Shown piece after piece: positions 28,515-37,675 of a stretch of DNA of 64,000 nucleotides. Position 1 is the stretch's first letter. Each line of letters opens with the position of its first letter. Source of the stretch: RYN-230 sp963704995 (GTDB lineage: Bacteria > Actinomycetota > Actinomycetes > Streptosporangiales > Streptosporangiaceae). The position numbers and the translations under genes were made by a program. Below the pieces are notes generated by a model. That model was not told the origin of the DNA and searched no databases. It saw only the letters and a list, made by a program, of their open reading frames with translations. The DNA lies in contig CAVPIM010000015.1 of NCBI GenBank assembly GCA_963704995.1, positions 200,962 to 264,961 on the forward strand, in the 5' to 3' direction.

Positions 28515-30819
28515 GTGACGAGTGAGGAGCCGGGTCCAGCGCCGATGATCCTCAGCCCGCCGCTGGAGACGAAGCTCCGTGCCCCCCGGGCGCGGAAGGA
28601 CTGGATTCAGCGCGGCGAGCTGGTTGACTACCTGGCCAGCGTTTCCACCAGCCTGCTGCTGGTCACCGCCCCCGCGGGCTTCGGGAAGACCACTCTCGTC
28701 GCGCAGTGGGACGCCAGCCGGGGCGAGGACCGCGCGTTCGCCTGGGTCTCGCTCGACCCCGATGACGACGATCCGGCCCGCCTGTGGTGGCATGTCATCA
28801 GCGCGCTAGAGCGCGCTTGCCCGGCCTTCGATCCGGCGGCCGTCCTGGACGCTTTCCGGCCGCAGCGCCCGGACTTCGCCGGGGTGGTGCTGCCCCTGCT
28901 GCTCAACGAGCTGGCCAGGCTGCCAGAGCCGGTGGTCCTCGTGCTCGATGACTACCACGTGATCAGGGACCGCGACTGCCAGGACCAGGTCGCCTTCGCC
29001 CTGCAGCATGTGCCGCCGGCCGTCCAGTTCGTGCTGGTCACCCGGGCGGATCCCGGCCTGCCGCTGGCCCGCTTGCGGGCGACCGGGGAAATGGCGGAGA
29101 TCCGGGCCCAGGAGCTGCGATTCCGGCCCTGGCAGGTGGCGGAGCTCGTCGCCAGGGTCGCCGGCGCCGAGCTCGCCCCGCAGGACCTGGCTGACCTGGC
29201 CGAGCGGACCGAGGGCTGGCCCGCGGGCGTGTACCTCGCTGCTCTCTCGCTGCGCGGGCACCCCTCCCCGGGCGCCTTCATCCGCCAGTTCACCGGCGAC
29301 AGCCGTTTCATCGTCGACTTCCTCGCTGAGGAGGTACTGAGCCGGCAGCCCGCCGAGGTCCGGCAATTCCTCACCCGCACCTCGGTTCTCAGCCGCTTCT
29401 GCGCCCCGCTCTGCGACGCCGTGGTCGGGTCGCAGGACGCGGCTGAGGTCATCGGCGTGCTCGAGCGGGACAATCTGTTCGTCGTGCCGCTCGATGACAC
29501 CCGCCAGTGGTTCCGCTATCACCATCTTTTCGCGCAGGTCCTGCGCAGTGAGCTGGCCCGGTCGGAGCCAGGGATGCTGCCTGCCCTGCACCGGCGTGCG
29601 AGCGCCTGGTTCCTGCAGTCGGGCCTGGCCGATGAGGCGGTCAGCCACGCGCTCGCGGCCGGCGACGCGGCCCAGGTAGCCAGCCTTATCGCCTGGCACT
29701 GGTACGCCTACGTTGCTTCCGGCCAGGTGGCGACGGTCCGGCGCTGGCTGAGGAGCCTCGGTGACGAGGCGGTCAGCGCCGATCCCGTCGCGGCGCACTG
29801 CGCGGCGTGGACCGCCGCGCTGTCCGGGGACCGGGACGAGCTGCGGCGCTGGCTGCCCGTGCTGAAGTCGGCCACGCATCGACGGGCCACTGCCGGACGG
29901 CTTCGGATCGATGCAGTCGTCGGCCGCGCTGCTCCAGGCCACCTTCGGGTTCGACGGCATCGGGCCCATGCGCGACGCGGCGATCGAGGCCATCAGGCTG
30001 GAACCGGACCACGCGTCGCCGTACCACGCCCTGGCCCGGGCCGCGTACGCGACCGCCCTGTACTGGTCCGGCGATGGGCCTGGGGCCGCCGCGCAGGCGC
30101 AGGCCGCCCTGTCCAGCCCGTCCTCGATCGGCCTCGTCCGCATGCTGGCCTTCGCCATCTTGTCGCTGACCCAAGCCGATGCGGGAGAGCTCAGCCGAGC
30201 GGAACAGCTGGCCCAGTCGGCGCGCGAAGTCCTCGCCGACGCGGGTCCTGGTTTCCGGGATGCACCGCAGGGCTCCGTGGTCTATACGGCCAGCGGCGCG
30301 ATTGCGGCCCAGCGCGGGGACCTCAGCGCGGCCCGCCGGGATTTCGGGCGCGCGCTCGAACTGCGCCGCAGGTACCCCGGGATCAGCCCGTGGGCCACGC
30401 TGGAGATCCTGCTCAGGCTGGCGGCGGTGCTGCTCGACGGCGGCGACCGGCCCCAGGCGGCCGTTCTCCTGGCCGAGGCGAGGCAGCTGCTGGACGCGTT
30501 CCCCGACGGGGCCGACGCCCAGCTCGACCGGCTCGACCGGATTGAGCGGCGGCTGGCCGGCCAGCCGCCGGACATGCCCCCGGCCGGGCCGCTCACTGAA
30601 CGTGAGACAGCCATCCTGGGGCTGCTGGGCGGCTCGCTGTCGCTGCGTGAGATCGGCCAGGAACTCTACGTCTCGCAGAACACGGTCAAGACCCACATCC
30701 GGGCGATCTACCGCAAGCTCGGCGTCTCCACCCGCCACGATGCCATCGCCGCTGGCCAGGACATCGCTGACTCATCAGGGGAGAGCGGGGCCGCGTTACA
30801 AGTGATTGAACCCGGCTGA
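28515..30819 (+). CDS. LuxR-family MalT-like regulator, frameshifted near 29895
   Basis: A MalT-type STAND regulator of about 767 residues when rejoined. The P-loop is VTAPAGFGKTTLVAQW (about residue 54) and the Walker-B-like segment VVLVLDDYHVIRD. The winged-helix part has HHLFAQVLRSEL. Helical repeats follow, then a LuxR helix-turn-helix (LTERETAILGLLGGSLSLRE with YVSQNTVKTHIRAIYRKLGV). The frame changes between about 29880 and 29910, after VLKSATHRRATAG; AALLQATFGFDGIGPM continues in another frame. Its 3' end overlaps the convergent glutamate decarboxylase gene by 24 nt. Ligand and targets are unknown. Confidence 0.82.
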
Positions 30820-32196
30820 CTCCTCCTTCGACATGGGCACCGAGACCGGGTGCTTCCCGAAGTGGGCCACGGCCTTCCGGAAATCCTCCAGCAGCAGGGA
30901 GCCCAGATCCTGGCTCACGCCCAGGCGGACCAGGATGCGCTGCACGGCTATGTCCGACGCGGAGCCGGTGAGCGTGTAGGCGGGCACCTGCCACCCCTGG
31001 GTGCGGAGCCGGTCGGCCAGGTCGAACAGCGTGTAGCCGGGGTCTTCGCCGTCGCGGATCCGCCAGGTGACGGTGGGGATCCCCGTGGCCGGGTTGCTGT
31101 CGCAGAGAAGGTCGAAGGGGCCCAGCTTGACGATCTCGGCCGCCAGATACTGGCCGGTCGCGTAGGACGCTTCGTGAATGCGCTGGTAACCCTCAAAGCC
31201 GAGACGCAGGAAGTTGTAGTACTGCGCGATGACCTGGCCCGCCGGCCGGGAGAAATTGATCTGGAAGACCGGCATGTCGCCGCCCAGGTAGTTGACGTGG
31301 AACACGAGGTCCTCAGGGAGTTCCCCGCGGTCGCGCCAGATGACCCACCCGACGCCCAGCGGAGCCAGCCCGAATTTGTGCCCTGAGGTGCTGATCGACT
31401 TGACCCGGGGGAGGCGGAAGTCGAAGAGCACATCGGGCGCGCAGAACGGTGACAGGAAGGCGCCGCTGGCCCCATCGACGTGGATGTCGATGTCGAGCCC
31501 GGTCTCGGCCTGCAGCCGGTCCAGGGCACTGGCCATGGCCTCGACCGGCTCATAGGCGCCGGTATAGGTCACGCCGAAGGTGGGGACCACCATGATCGTG
31601 TTCTCGTCCACCCGCTCCAGCATCGAAGCGGGATCCATGGCGAAGCGGTCATGGGTCATCGGGACCTCGCGCATTTCGACGTCCCAGTAGCGGGCGAATT
31701 TGTGCCACACCACCTGGACCGGCCCGCACACCATGTTCGGCTTATCCGTCGGCTTGCCTTCGGCCCGCCGCTTCGCGCGCCAGCGCCACTTGGCCGCCAT
31801 GCCCGCCAGCATGCAGGCCTCCGAGGAGCCGATGGCCGAGGCTCCCACGGTGTTGGCCGCTTCCGGGGCATGCCAGAGGTCGGCCAGCATGTGCACGCAG
31901 CGAGCCTCTATCTCGGCTGTCTGCGGGTACTCGTCCTTGTCGATCATGTTCTTGCTGACCGACAGCGCCATCAGGGCCGCAGACTCCGGCTCCGCCCAGG
32001 TCTGGCAGAACGTGGCCAGGTTCTGGCGGGCGTTGCCATCGAGCATTACCTCGTCCGCCACCAGCTGGAACACATCCCTGGGCAGTCTCTCCTCCTGGGG
32101 GAACCGGTACTTCGGCACGGGCCTGGTCAGGTCGTGCCCGGCGAACACGCAGTCCTCCATCTGCTCGCGGATGGTCTCACGCTCGTGCAGTGGCAT
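30796..32196 (-). CDS. gadB: Glutamate decarboxylase
   Basis: A PLP enzyme converting glutamate to GABA and CO2, consuming a proton; it serves acid resistance or GABA metabolism. DIHVDGASGAFLSPF and STSGHKFGLAPLGVGW (with the Schiff-base lysine) are diagnostic. EPESAALMALSVSKNMIDKD and the C-terminal SSISVQR-like region (SASDIAVQRILVRLG) match bacterial GadB. ATG 32196 is preferred because AAGGAG precedes it by 9 nt; an upstream ATG at 32223 would absorb this site. No GABA/glutamate antiporter is adjacent, so the acid-resistance role is uncertain. The length of about 466 residues is normal. Confidence 0.93.
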   Translation of the reverse strand: MPLHERETIREQMEDCVFAGHDLTRPVPKYRFPQEERLPRDVFQLVADEVMLDGNARQNLATFCQTWAEPESAALMALSVSKNMIDKDEYPQTAEIEARCVHMLADLWHAPEAANTVGASAIGSSEACMLAGMAAKWRWRAKRRAEGKPTDKPNMVCGPVQVVWHKFARYWDVEMREVPMTHDRFAMDPASMLERVDENTIMVVPTFGVTYTGAYEPVEAMASALDRLQAETGLDIDIHVDGASGAFLSPFCAPDVLFDFRLPRVKSISTSGHKFGLAPLGVGWVIWRDRGELPEDLVFHVNYLGGDMPVFQINFSRPAGQVIAQYYNFLRLGFEGYQRIHEASYATGQYLAAEIVKLGPFDLLCDSNPATGIPTVTWRIRDGEDPGYTLFDLADRLRTQGWQVPAYTLTGSASDIAVQRILVRLGVSQDLGSLLLEDFRKAVAHFGKHPVSVPMSKEESAGFNHL

Positions 32197-32361
32197 GGTC
32201 GGCATCTCCTTGATCGGGAACACTCCGCTGCCGGGTGATCCCAGGCGATCGCTCAGGCATGCGGCCAGCCTCTTCAGGACGAGGCAGGGTGGTGCTTCCG
32301 ATGCTGGTCGCAGTGTCGATGGCCGCCATCACCCGGTACGGGGGAGCCGGGCCGCCAGGCG

Positions 32362-32937
32362 TCAGGGGGTGGGCTGCGCCCCGCGGGGGGCACGGCGGTC
32401 GAGCAGGCCGGCCACGGCCAGGCCGGTGCTGGCGCCGATGAGGGAGCCGATGATGGTGTCGCCGGGGTAGTGCACCCCGGTGTGCACCCGCGAGTACGCG
32501 ACTGTGGCGGCCAGGAACCCGGCGCCCAGCGCGACCCAGGGCCGGTCCCGGCTGATCGCCGTGGCGAACGCGAACGCCGACGCGGAATGGCCGGACGGGA
32601 ACGACGTGGACTCGGGCATCTTGACCTGCCGTATCCCGGGCACTCCGGCCCGGGCCCGGTCCGGGCGGGTCCGGGCGCCGACCGGCTTGACGACCAGGTT
32701 CACCAGCGCCGAGGTCACCCCGATGGCCAGGGTGCCGCGCGTGGCGGCCCGACGGCCGGCCGGGCCGCCCGCCAGGGCCAGCAACGCCGCGAGGGCCAGC
32801 CAGATCCGGGACTTGTCCGCCGCCCTGGACAGCCGCCGCAGCGGCTCATCCAGCGCCGGGGTGGGGGTGGCGGCAATCGCCTCGTACACGGCCTGGTCCA
32901 CCGCCGCGACTTGCCCGGCCACTCCACTTCTCGTCAC
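32362..32937 (-). CDS. PAP2-family phosphatase
   Basis: A 191-residue membrane phosphatase. The three-part PAP2 signature is intact: KPVGARTRPDR, PSGHSASAFAFA, and SRVHTGVHYPGD. It would remove phosphate from a lipid (phosphatidate or an isoprenoid pyrophosphate) at the membrane. It is divergent from a diacylglycerol-kinase-like gene across 84 nt, a lipid kinase and a lipid phosphatase back to back. The N-terminal start ATG gives a full-length domain. Confidence 0.88.
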   Translation of the reverse strand: MTRSGVAGQVAAVDQAVYEAIAATPTPALDEPLRRLSRAADKSRIWLALAALLALAGGPAGRRAATRGTLAIGVTSALVNLVVKPVGARTRPDRARAGVPGIRQVKMPESTSFPSGHSASAFAFATAISRDRPWVALGAGFLAATVAYSRVHTGVHYPGDTIIGSLIGASTGLAVAGLLDRRAPRGAQPTP

Positions 32938-33021
32938 GCGCGTATGCTACACGCAGGCAGAAAAGGCACCACAGGGAGCTGCCCCGGGTCCCGTGAGCCA
33001 GGGCACCTGCGAGGGGACCGC

Positions 33022-34389
33022 GTGACAGGCCGTGATGCGAACCGCCCGACACTGGGCGAGCGGGCATCGGCGGCCGGAGCCCTGCTGGCCCTGATCACAT
33101 CCGCCGGCCTCGCGCTGATCGGGATCGCGCTGCACCTGGTGGCCATCCTCGTCGTCACGATCGGGCTGCTGGTCTGCGTAACCGGCTGCTGGTACGCGGT
33201 CTCCCGGCGTGGCCTGCTCCGCGTCGTGTCGCTGCTGGTCGTGCTGGCCGCGCTGGGCGGCATCGTCGCCGGCCTGTTCTTCGCGCGCATTCACTGGCCG
33301 CTGCTGCTCCTGATCGCCGGGCTGGCGGTCGTGTCGGTGCTGGCCGCACGGCACGCGCTGCGGCGCACTGACCAGGCCCTGCGGGCCGACTCGGCCCGGC
33401 TGGCCCGGGCCCGGCCGCCGGAGCACCCGGTGCTGATCATGAACCCGAAGTCCGGCGGCGGGAAGGTGGAGCGGTTCCAGCTCGCGACCGAGTGCCGGAA
33501 GCGGGGGATCGAGCCGGTCCTGCTCGAGCCCGGCGACGACCTGCGGGAGCTCGCCGAGGACGCGGTCCGCCGGGGCGCGGACGTGCTGGGCATGGCGGGC
33601 GGGGACGGCTCGCAGGCGCTGGTCGCCTCGGTGGCGGCCCAGGCCGGCCTGGACTACGTGTGCGTGCCGGCCGGCACCCGCAACCACTTCGCCCTCGACC
33701 TGGGACTGGACCGCGCCGACGTGGTGGGGGCGCTGGACGCCTACGCGGACGGCCTGCAGCGCTGGATCGACCTGGCCGAGGTGAACGGCCGGACGTTTGT
33801 CAACAACGCCTCGCTCGGCCTGTACGCCGAGGTGGTCCAGGCTCCCGAGTACCGGGCCGCGAAGCTGCGGACCGCCGCGGCCATGCTGCCCGACCTGCTC
33901 GGCCCGGACGCCCGGCCGCTCGACCTGTGCTTCACCGGGCCGGACGGGGCGCAGGAGCACACCGCCCACCTCATCCTGGTCTCCAACAACCCCTACCAGC
34001 TGGTGCCAGCCGACGGGGGAGTGGGCACCCGGGAGCGGATGGACCGCGGCGTGCTCGGCCTGGTGACGGTGACGATCACCGACGCGGCCCAGGCCAGCGG
34101 CTTCCTGGCTCTCCAGGCGGCCGGGCAGGCCCGCCGGTTCAGCGGCTGGGCGGAATGGACCGGAACCCGCTTCGAGGTCCGCTCCGCCGCCCCGGTCGCG
34201 GTCGGCGTGGACGGTGAGGCGCTGGTCATCGACCCGCCGCTGGTCTTCACGTCCAGGCCCGGGGCGGTGCGGATCCGGCTGCCCCGCCGGACCCTGCGGC
34301 GCTCGCCCGCGGCCCGGACCGTGCGGGTCCTGTCCGGATCGACGGTGGCCGGGCTGGTCCGGGTGGCGGCCGGCGCGATGCAGGGTTAG
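33022..34389 (+). CDS. Diacylglycerol kinase-family membrane protein
   Basis: A 455-residue protein. Four hydrophobic helices occupy the first 115 residues (ALLALITSAGLALIGIALHL, VAILVVTIGLLVCVTG, LLVVLAALGGIVAGLFF, LLLLIAGLAVVSVLAA). A DAGK catalytic domain follows: VLIMNPKSGGGKVERF, LGMAGGDGSQALVASVAA (the GGDG nucleotide motif), and CVPAGTRNHFALDLGLD. It probably phosphorylates a lipid alcohol such as diacylglycerol. GTG 33022 has GAGGGGA upstream. The N-terminal membrane domain is unusual for a soluble-type DAGK. Confidence 0.85.
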   Translation: MTGRDANRPTLGERASAAGALLALITSAGLALIGIALHLVAILVVTIGLLVCVTGCWYAVSRRGLLRVVSLLVVLAALGGIVAGLFFARIHWPLLLLIAGLAVVSVLAARHALRRTDQALRADSARLARARPPEHPVLIMNPKSGGGKVERFQLATECRKRGIEPVLLEPGDDLRELAEDAVRRGADVLGMAGGDGSQALVASVAAQAGLDYVCVPAGTRNHFALDLGLDRADVVGALDAYADGLQRWIDLAEVNGRTFVNNASLGLYAEVVQAPEYRAAKLRTAAAMLPDLLGPDARPLDLCFTGPDGAQEHTAHLILVSNNPYQLVPADGGVGTRERMDRGVLGLVTVTITDAAQASGFLALQAAGQARRFSGWAEWTGTRFEVRSAAPVAVGVDGEALVIDPPLVFTSRPGAVRIRLPRRTLRRSPAARTVRVLSGSTVAGLVRVAAGAMQG

Positions 34390-34394
34390 CCGGC

Positions 34395-35189
34395 TCAGCC
34401 GGGGCTGAGCTGGGCCCGGATCGGCAGGTGATCCGACCCGAGGGGCCCGGCTACTTCGCCGCCCGTGGCGATGACCGGGCCGCGGAGCAGCATGTGGTCG
34501 AGCTGGATGAGCGGCCGCTCGGCCGGGAAGGTCCGGCCGCGGACGGCCGCGCGGTAACCGGGAGCAGCCACGGTGGCGGGGCGCGGCATGTTCAGGTCAC
34601 CCACGATGATGGTGGGCACGGGCCCGCGTGCCATGGCCCCGCGCCGCCCCGGGCCGCGGGCCGCCGGGTCGTCCGGCGCAGGCCCGGTGGCCAGCCTGCG
34701 CACCAGCAGGGCGAGCTGGACCGGGCTACTGTAACGGTGCGTCAGGTGGGTATTGACCACGCGCAGTGCCGTTCCGCCCGGGGTAGCCAGCGTGAGGACC
34801 TGCGCCGCCCGGCCGATCGGGTCACCAGGCGCCCGGCCAAGCTCGATCTCGTGATAGCCGATGACCGGGAGCATGGTCAGCACGGCCAGGCCCCAGGTGC
34901 CCGCGCCCTGGTCGGTCCCGACTCCGAGGCGGGCCCGGCTGGTGTTCCAGGCCAGCCCGCGGTGGCGCACCTCGGCGCCGAGCGCGGCGGCCACCTCGGT
35001 CACGTCATCCGGCTGCGCCTCCGGCCGCCAGGCTTCCTGCAGGGTGATGACGTCCGCCTTGAGCCGGTGGCACGCCTCCGCGACGTCGAAGGGCGTGCCC
35101 TGGCTGGTCAGGCCGCCGTGCAGGTTCAGGCTGGCGAGCGTGATCGGGCTGGCCTGGTTCGTCCCGGCCCCGGGTAGCTCATCGGTCAC
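34395..35189 (-). CDS. Endonuclease/exonuclease/phosphatase (EEP) family protein
   Basis: A 264-residue EEP-fold metal hydrolase. LASLNLHGG at the start, DVITLQEAW with the metal-binding Glu, VVNTHLTH, IIVGDLNMPR (Asp, Asn) and GSDHLPIRAQL with the terminal His-Asp pair are all present. The substrate (nucleic acid, phosphoinositide or other phosphodiester) is undetermined. An upstream in-frame ATG (35261) would lie inside the glnA terminator hairpin, so GTG 35189, preceded by GGATGGGG, is preferred. There is no signal peptide. Confidence 0.78.
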   Translation of the reverse strand: MTDELPGAGTNQASPITLASLNLHGGLTSQGTPFDVAEACHRLKADVITLQEAWRPEAQPDDVTEVAAALGAEVRHRGLAWNTSRARLGVGTDQGAGTWGLAVLTMLPVIGYHEIELGRAPGDPIGRAAQVLTLATPGGTALRVVNTHLTHRYSSPVQLALLVRRLATGPAPDDPAARGPGRRGAMARGPVPTIIVGDLNMPRPATVAAPGYRAAVRGRTFPAERPLIQLDHMLLRGPVIATGGEVAGPLGSDHLPIRAQLSPG

Positions 35190-35240
35190 CGCCCCATCCT
35201 GCCCGGTCCCGGGGGGTGCCGTGGCCGCCCGGGAAACGCG

Positions 35241-35281
35241 GGAGGCCACCGGCCGCCGCACTGCGGCGGCCGGTGGCCTCC
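35241..35281 (-). terminator. Strong terminator hairpin after glnA
   Basis: GGAGGCCACCGGCCGCCGC (35241-35259) pairs perfectly over 19 bp with 35263-35281 around a 3-nt loop. It begins 34 nt downstream of the glnA stop on the minus strand, isolating glnA from the EEP gene. Confidence 0.85.
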
Positions 35282-35314
35282 CCTTGAGCTGCTACGAGTC
35301 AGGCGTGGTGGTGC

Positions 35315-36739
35315 TCAGACGTCGTAGTACATGGCGAACTCGTGCGGCGACGGGCGCAGCCGCACCGGGTCGAGCTCATTGGTCCGCTTGTAGTCGATCC
35401 AGGTCTCGATCAGGTCCGGGGTGAACACGCCCCCCTCGAGCAGGTAGTCGTGGTCCTCCTCCAGGGCGTTCAGGACTGTTTCCAGCGAGCCCGGAACCTG
35501 CGGTATGGCCGCGGCCTCGTCCGGCGGCAGCTCGTACAGGTCCTTGTCCACCGGCTCGTGCGGCTCGATCTTGTTCTTGATGCCGTCGATGCCCGCCATG
35601 AGCATGGCGGAGAACGCCAGGTACGGGTTGGCGGACGGGTCGGGTACCCGGAACTCCAGCCGCTTGGCCTTGGGGTTCGAGCCGGTGATCGGGATGCGCA
35701 CGCAGGCCGACCGGTTGCGCTGGGAGTAGACCAGGTTGACCGGCGCCTCGTAACCCGGCACCAGGCGGTGGTAGGAGTTCACTGTCGGGTTGGTGAACGC
35801 CAGCAGCGACGGTGCGTGCTTGAGCAGTCCGCCCACGTAGTACCGGCCGATGTCGGACAGGCCCGCGTAGCCCACCTCGTCGTAGAAGAGCGGCGAGCCG
35901 TCCTTCCAGATGCTCTGGTGGCAGTGCATGCCCGAGCCGTTGTCACCGAAGATCGGCTTGGGCATGAACGTGGCGGTCTTGCCGGCCGCCCGGGCCACGC
36001 TCTTGATCACGTACTTGTAGAGCATCAGGTTGTCGGCCTGCTTGAGCAGCGGGCCGAACAGGATGTCGATCTCCGCCTGGCCCGCGGTGCCGACCTCGTG
36101 ATGCTGCATTTCCACGGTGAGGCCGCACTCGATCAGCTTGCGGACCATCTCCGAGCGCAGGTCGGTGTAGTGGTCGGTCGGCGGGACCGGGAAGTACCCG
36201 CCCTTGTACGGCGGCTTGGAGCCGAGGTTCCCGCCCTCCTCCTCACGCCCGGTGTTCCAGGCGCCCTCAACCGAGTCGATGTAGTAGTAGCCAGCGTTAG
36301 CCCCGGTGTCGTAGCGCACCGAGTCGAAGATGTAGAACTCGGCCTCGGGACCGAAGAACGCCGTGTCCCCGATCCCGGTGCCCTTGAGGAACGTCTCGGC
36401 CTTGCGGGCGATGTTCCGCGGGTCCCGGGTGTACGGCTCGCCGGTCAGCGGGTCGTGCACGAAGAACGTGATGTTCAGGGTCGGATGCTGGCGGAACGGG
36501 TCCATCACCGCACTGGTCGGGTCGGGCATGAGGAGCATGTCCGACTCATGGATCTGCTGGAAGCCTCGGATCGAAGAGCCGTCGAACATGCGGCCCTCGG
36601 TGAAAACCTTGTCGTCGAACGTCTCGGTCGGGACGGTGAAGTGCTGGACGGTGCCCGGCAGGTCACAGAACCTGACATCGACGAACTCAACCTTGTTATC
36701 GCCGATGAACTTCAGTACCTCGTCGGCGTTGTTGAACAT
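35315..36739 (-). CDS. glnA: Glutamine synthetase, type I
   Basis: A 474-residue GSI enzyme that makes glutamine from glutamate, ammonia and ATP. FTVPTETFDDKVFTEGRMFDGSS-type N-terminal residues, GSGMHCHQS, NRSACVRIP and the ATP-binding segment KTATFMPKPIFGDNG are canonical. The GlnE target tyrosine is Tyr402 in DLYELPPDEAA. The ATG at 36739 follows GGGAGGG; a TTG one codon upstream is in frame but less likely. A four-part GlnR box lies about 155-192 nt upstream and a strong hairpin follows. So it is nitrogen-regulated at transcription and, through GlnE at 3.7-6.8 kb, at enzyme level. Confidence 0.97.
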   Translation of the reverse strand: MFNNADEVLKFIGDNKVEFVDVRFCDLPGTVQHFTVPTETFDDKVFTEGRMFDGSSIRGFQQIHESDMLLMPDPTSAVMDPFRQHPTLNITFFVHDPLTGEPYTRDPRNIARKAETFLKGTGIGDTAFFGPEAEFYIFDSVRYDTGANAGYYYIDSVEGAWNTGREEEGGNLGSKPPYKGGYFPVPPTDHYTDLRSEMVRKLIECGLTVEMQHHEVGTAGQAEIDILFGPLLKQADNLMLYKYVIKSVARAAGKTATFMPKPIFGDNGSGMHCHQSIWKDGSPLFYDEVGYAGLSDIGRYYVGGLLKHAPSLLAFTNPTVNSYHRLVPGYEAPVNLVYSQRNRSACVRIPITGSNPKAKRLEFRVPDPSANPYLAFSAMLMAGIDGIKNKIEPHEPVDKDLYELPPDEAAAIPQVPGSLETVLNALEEDHDYLLEGGVFTPDLIETWIDYKRTNELDPVRLRPSPHEFAMYYDV

Positions 36740-36893
36740 CAACCCTCCCTGAACGGAGCTGGCACCGCGTTAGCTGGCACGTGTTGCCTCCCTGGGCTGC
36801 CGCAGCTGAAGGCCGCGGGAGGGCGGCCACGCAAAGCTGGCCGCACGGGGGGTCTGCCTGCGGCAGGAACGTTTCGGACGTTAGTTCCTGGCG

Positions 36894-36931
36894 ATTTCCC
36901 GGCCGTGTCTCTAGTGTTTCACACGTGTTAC
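36894..36931 (-). promoter_or_regulatory. GlnR operator upstream of glnA
   Basis: Read on the minus strand the sequence is GTAAC-N6-GAAAC-N6-GACAC-N6-GAAAT. It matches the two-site actinobacterial GlnR box (gTnAC-N6-GaAAC repeated with N6) in order and spacing. It lies 155 nt before the glnA ATG, on the same strand sense. GlnR binding under nitrogen limitation would activate glnA. The remainder of 36743-37070 shows no gene. Confidence 0.85.
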
Positions 36932-37070
36932 GAACTGCTCTACGCCGCACTAGCCTGCGGAAACGCCGATCCGGCCACTCCGCCTCCGGGCGGGCTCTCG
37001 CGGCCCAGGGGTCAGCGGGCGCTCGGCCCGGCGTTCCCGGAGGTAGTCGGGAGCAGTTGCCAGCCGGGCT

Positions 37071-37634
37071 TTACCCCACCCGCAGCCGGGTCAGCACCGT
37101 TCCCGTGCCGGTCCCGGCCCGGTATAGCAGGTATGGATTCGACACCACCCCGGCCGGGATTTTGAACCCGATGGTGCCGCTGCGGGATGAGTGGGCATCG
37201 ATGGCCTGGTAGAAGCCACCCGAGTTGCTGCCTTGTGGAGCAAAGGTGTCACCCTCCGGCCCCACCAGCTGAAAGAAGGCTGGCTGGTTCTGGATGATCT
37301 TGTCACCGGTATTGCGGAGCACGAGATTCAGCGTGATCACGATCGAGCTTTGATTCGTTCCCTGTTGCCGGGTAACACCGGTGATAACCAAGGTGCGGTC
37401 GCTGAGTACAACTTTCTGGCTGCTGGCCTTGCCGCCCCGGAGCGGTGCCGGACTGGAAATGATCAGCGGCCCCCTGCCCGGCGAGCCGCCGACGGGCTTG
37501 GCAGTGACCAGTCGCGGCGTGGCGGACGGGCCGGCTGCGGTAGTTGACGCCGGACCGGTCGCGACGCCGCAGGCGGCCAGCCAGGCCATGGCGAGCAACA
37601 GCCCGCCCAGCGCGGCCGGCTTCCCCCTGCTCAC
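37071..37634 (-). CDS. Secreted lipoprotein with DUF4352-like domain
   Basis: A 187-residue protein. Signal peptide AALGGLLLAMAWLAACG holds a lipobox with Cys22 as the lipid-anchored residue. After a Ser/Thr/Pro-rich linker comes an immunoglobulin-like domain (VITGVTRQQGTNQSSIVITL, VLRNTGDKIIQNQPAFFQLV, GFKIPAGV), as in DUF4352 proteins. The role outside the membrane is unknown. It lies 41 nt downstream of the propeller-protein gene on the same strand and may be co-transcribed with it. Confidence 0.7.
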   Translation of the reverse strand: MSRGKPAALGGLLLAMAWLAACGVATGPASTTAAGPSATPRLVTAKPVGGSPGRGPLIISSPAPLRGGKASSQKVVLSDRTLVITGVTRQQGTNQSSIVITLNLVLRNTGDKIIQNQPAFFQLVGPEGDTFAPQGSNSGGFYQAIDAHSSRSGTIGFKIPAGVVSNPYLLYRAGTGTGTVLTRLRVG

Positions 37635-37675
37635 GTCCGCTCCCCCTTGCTCACGTCCAACGGCCCGCCCCCCGC

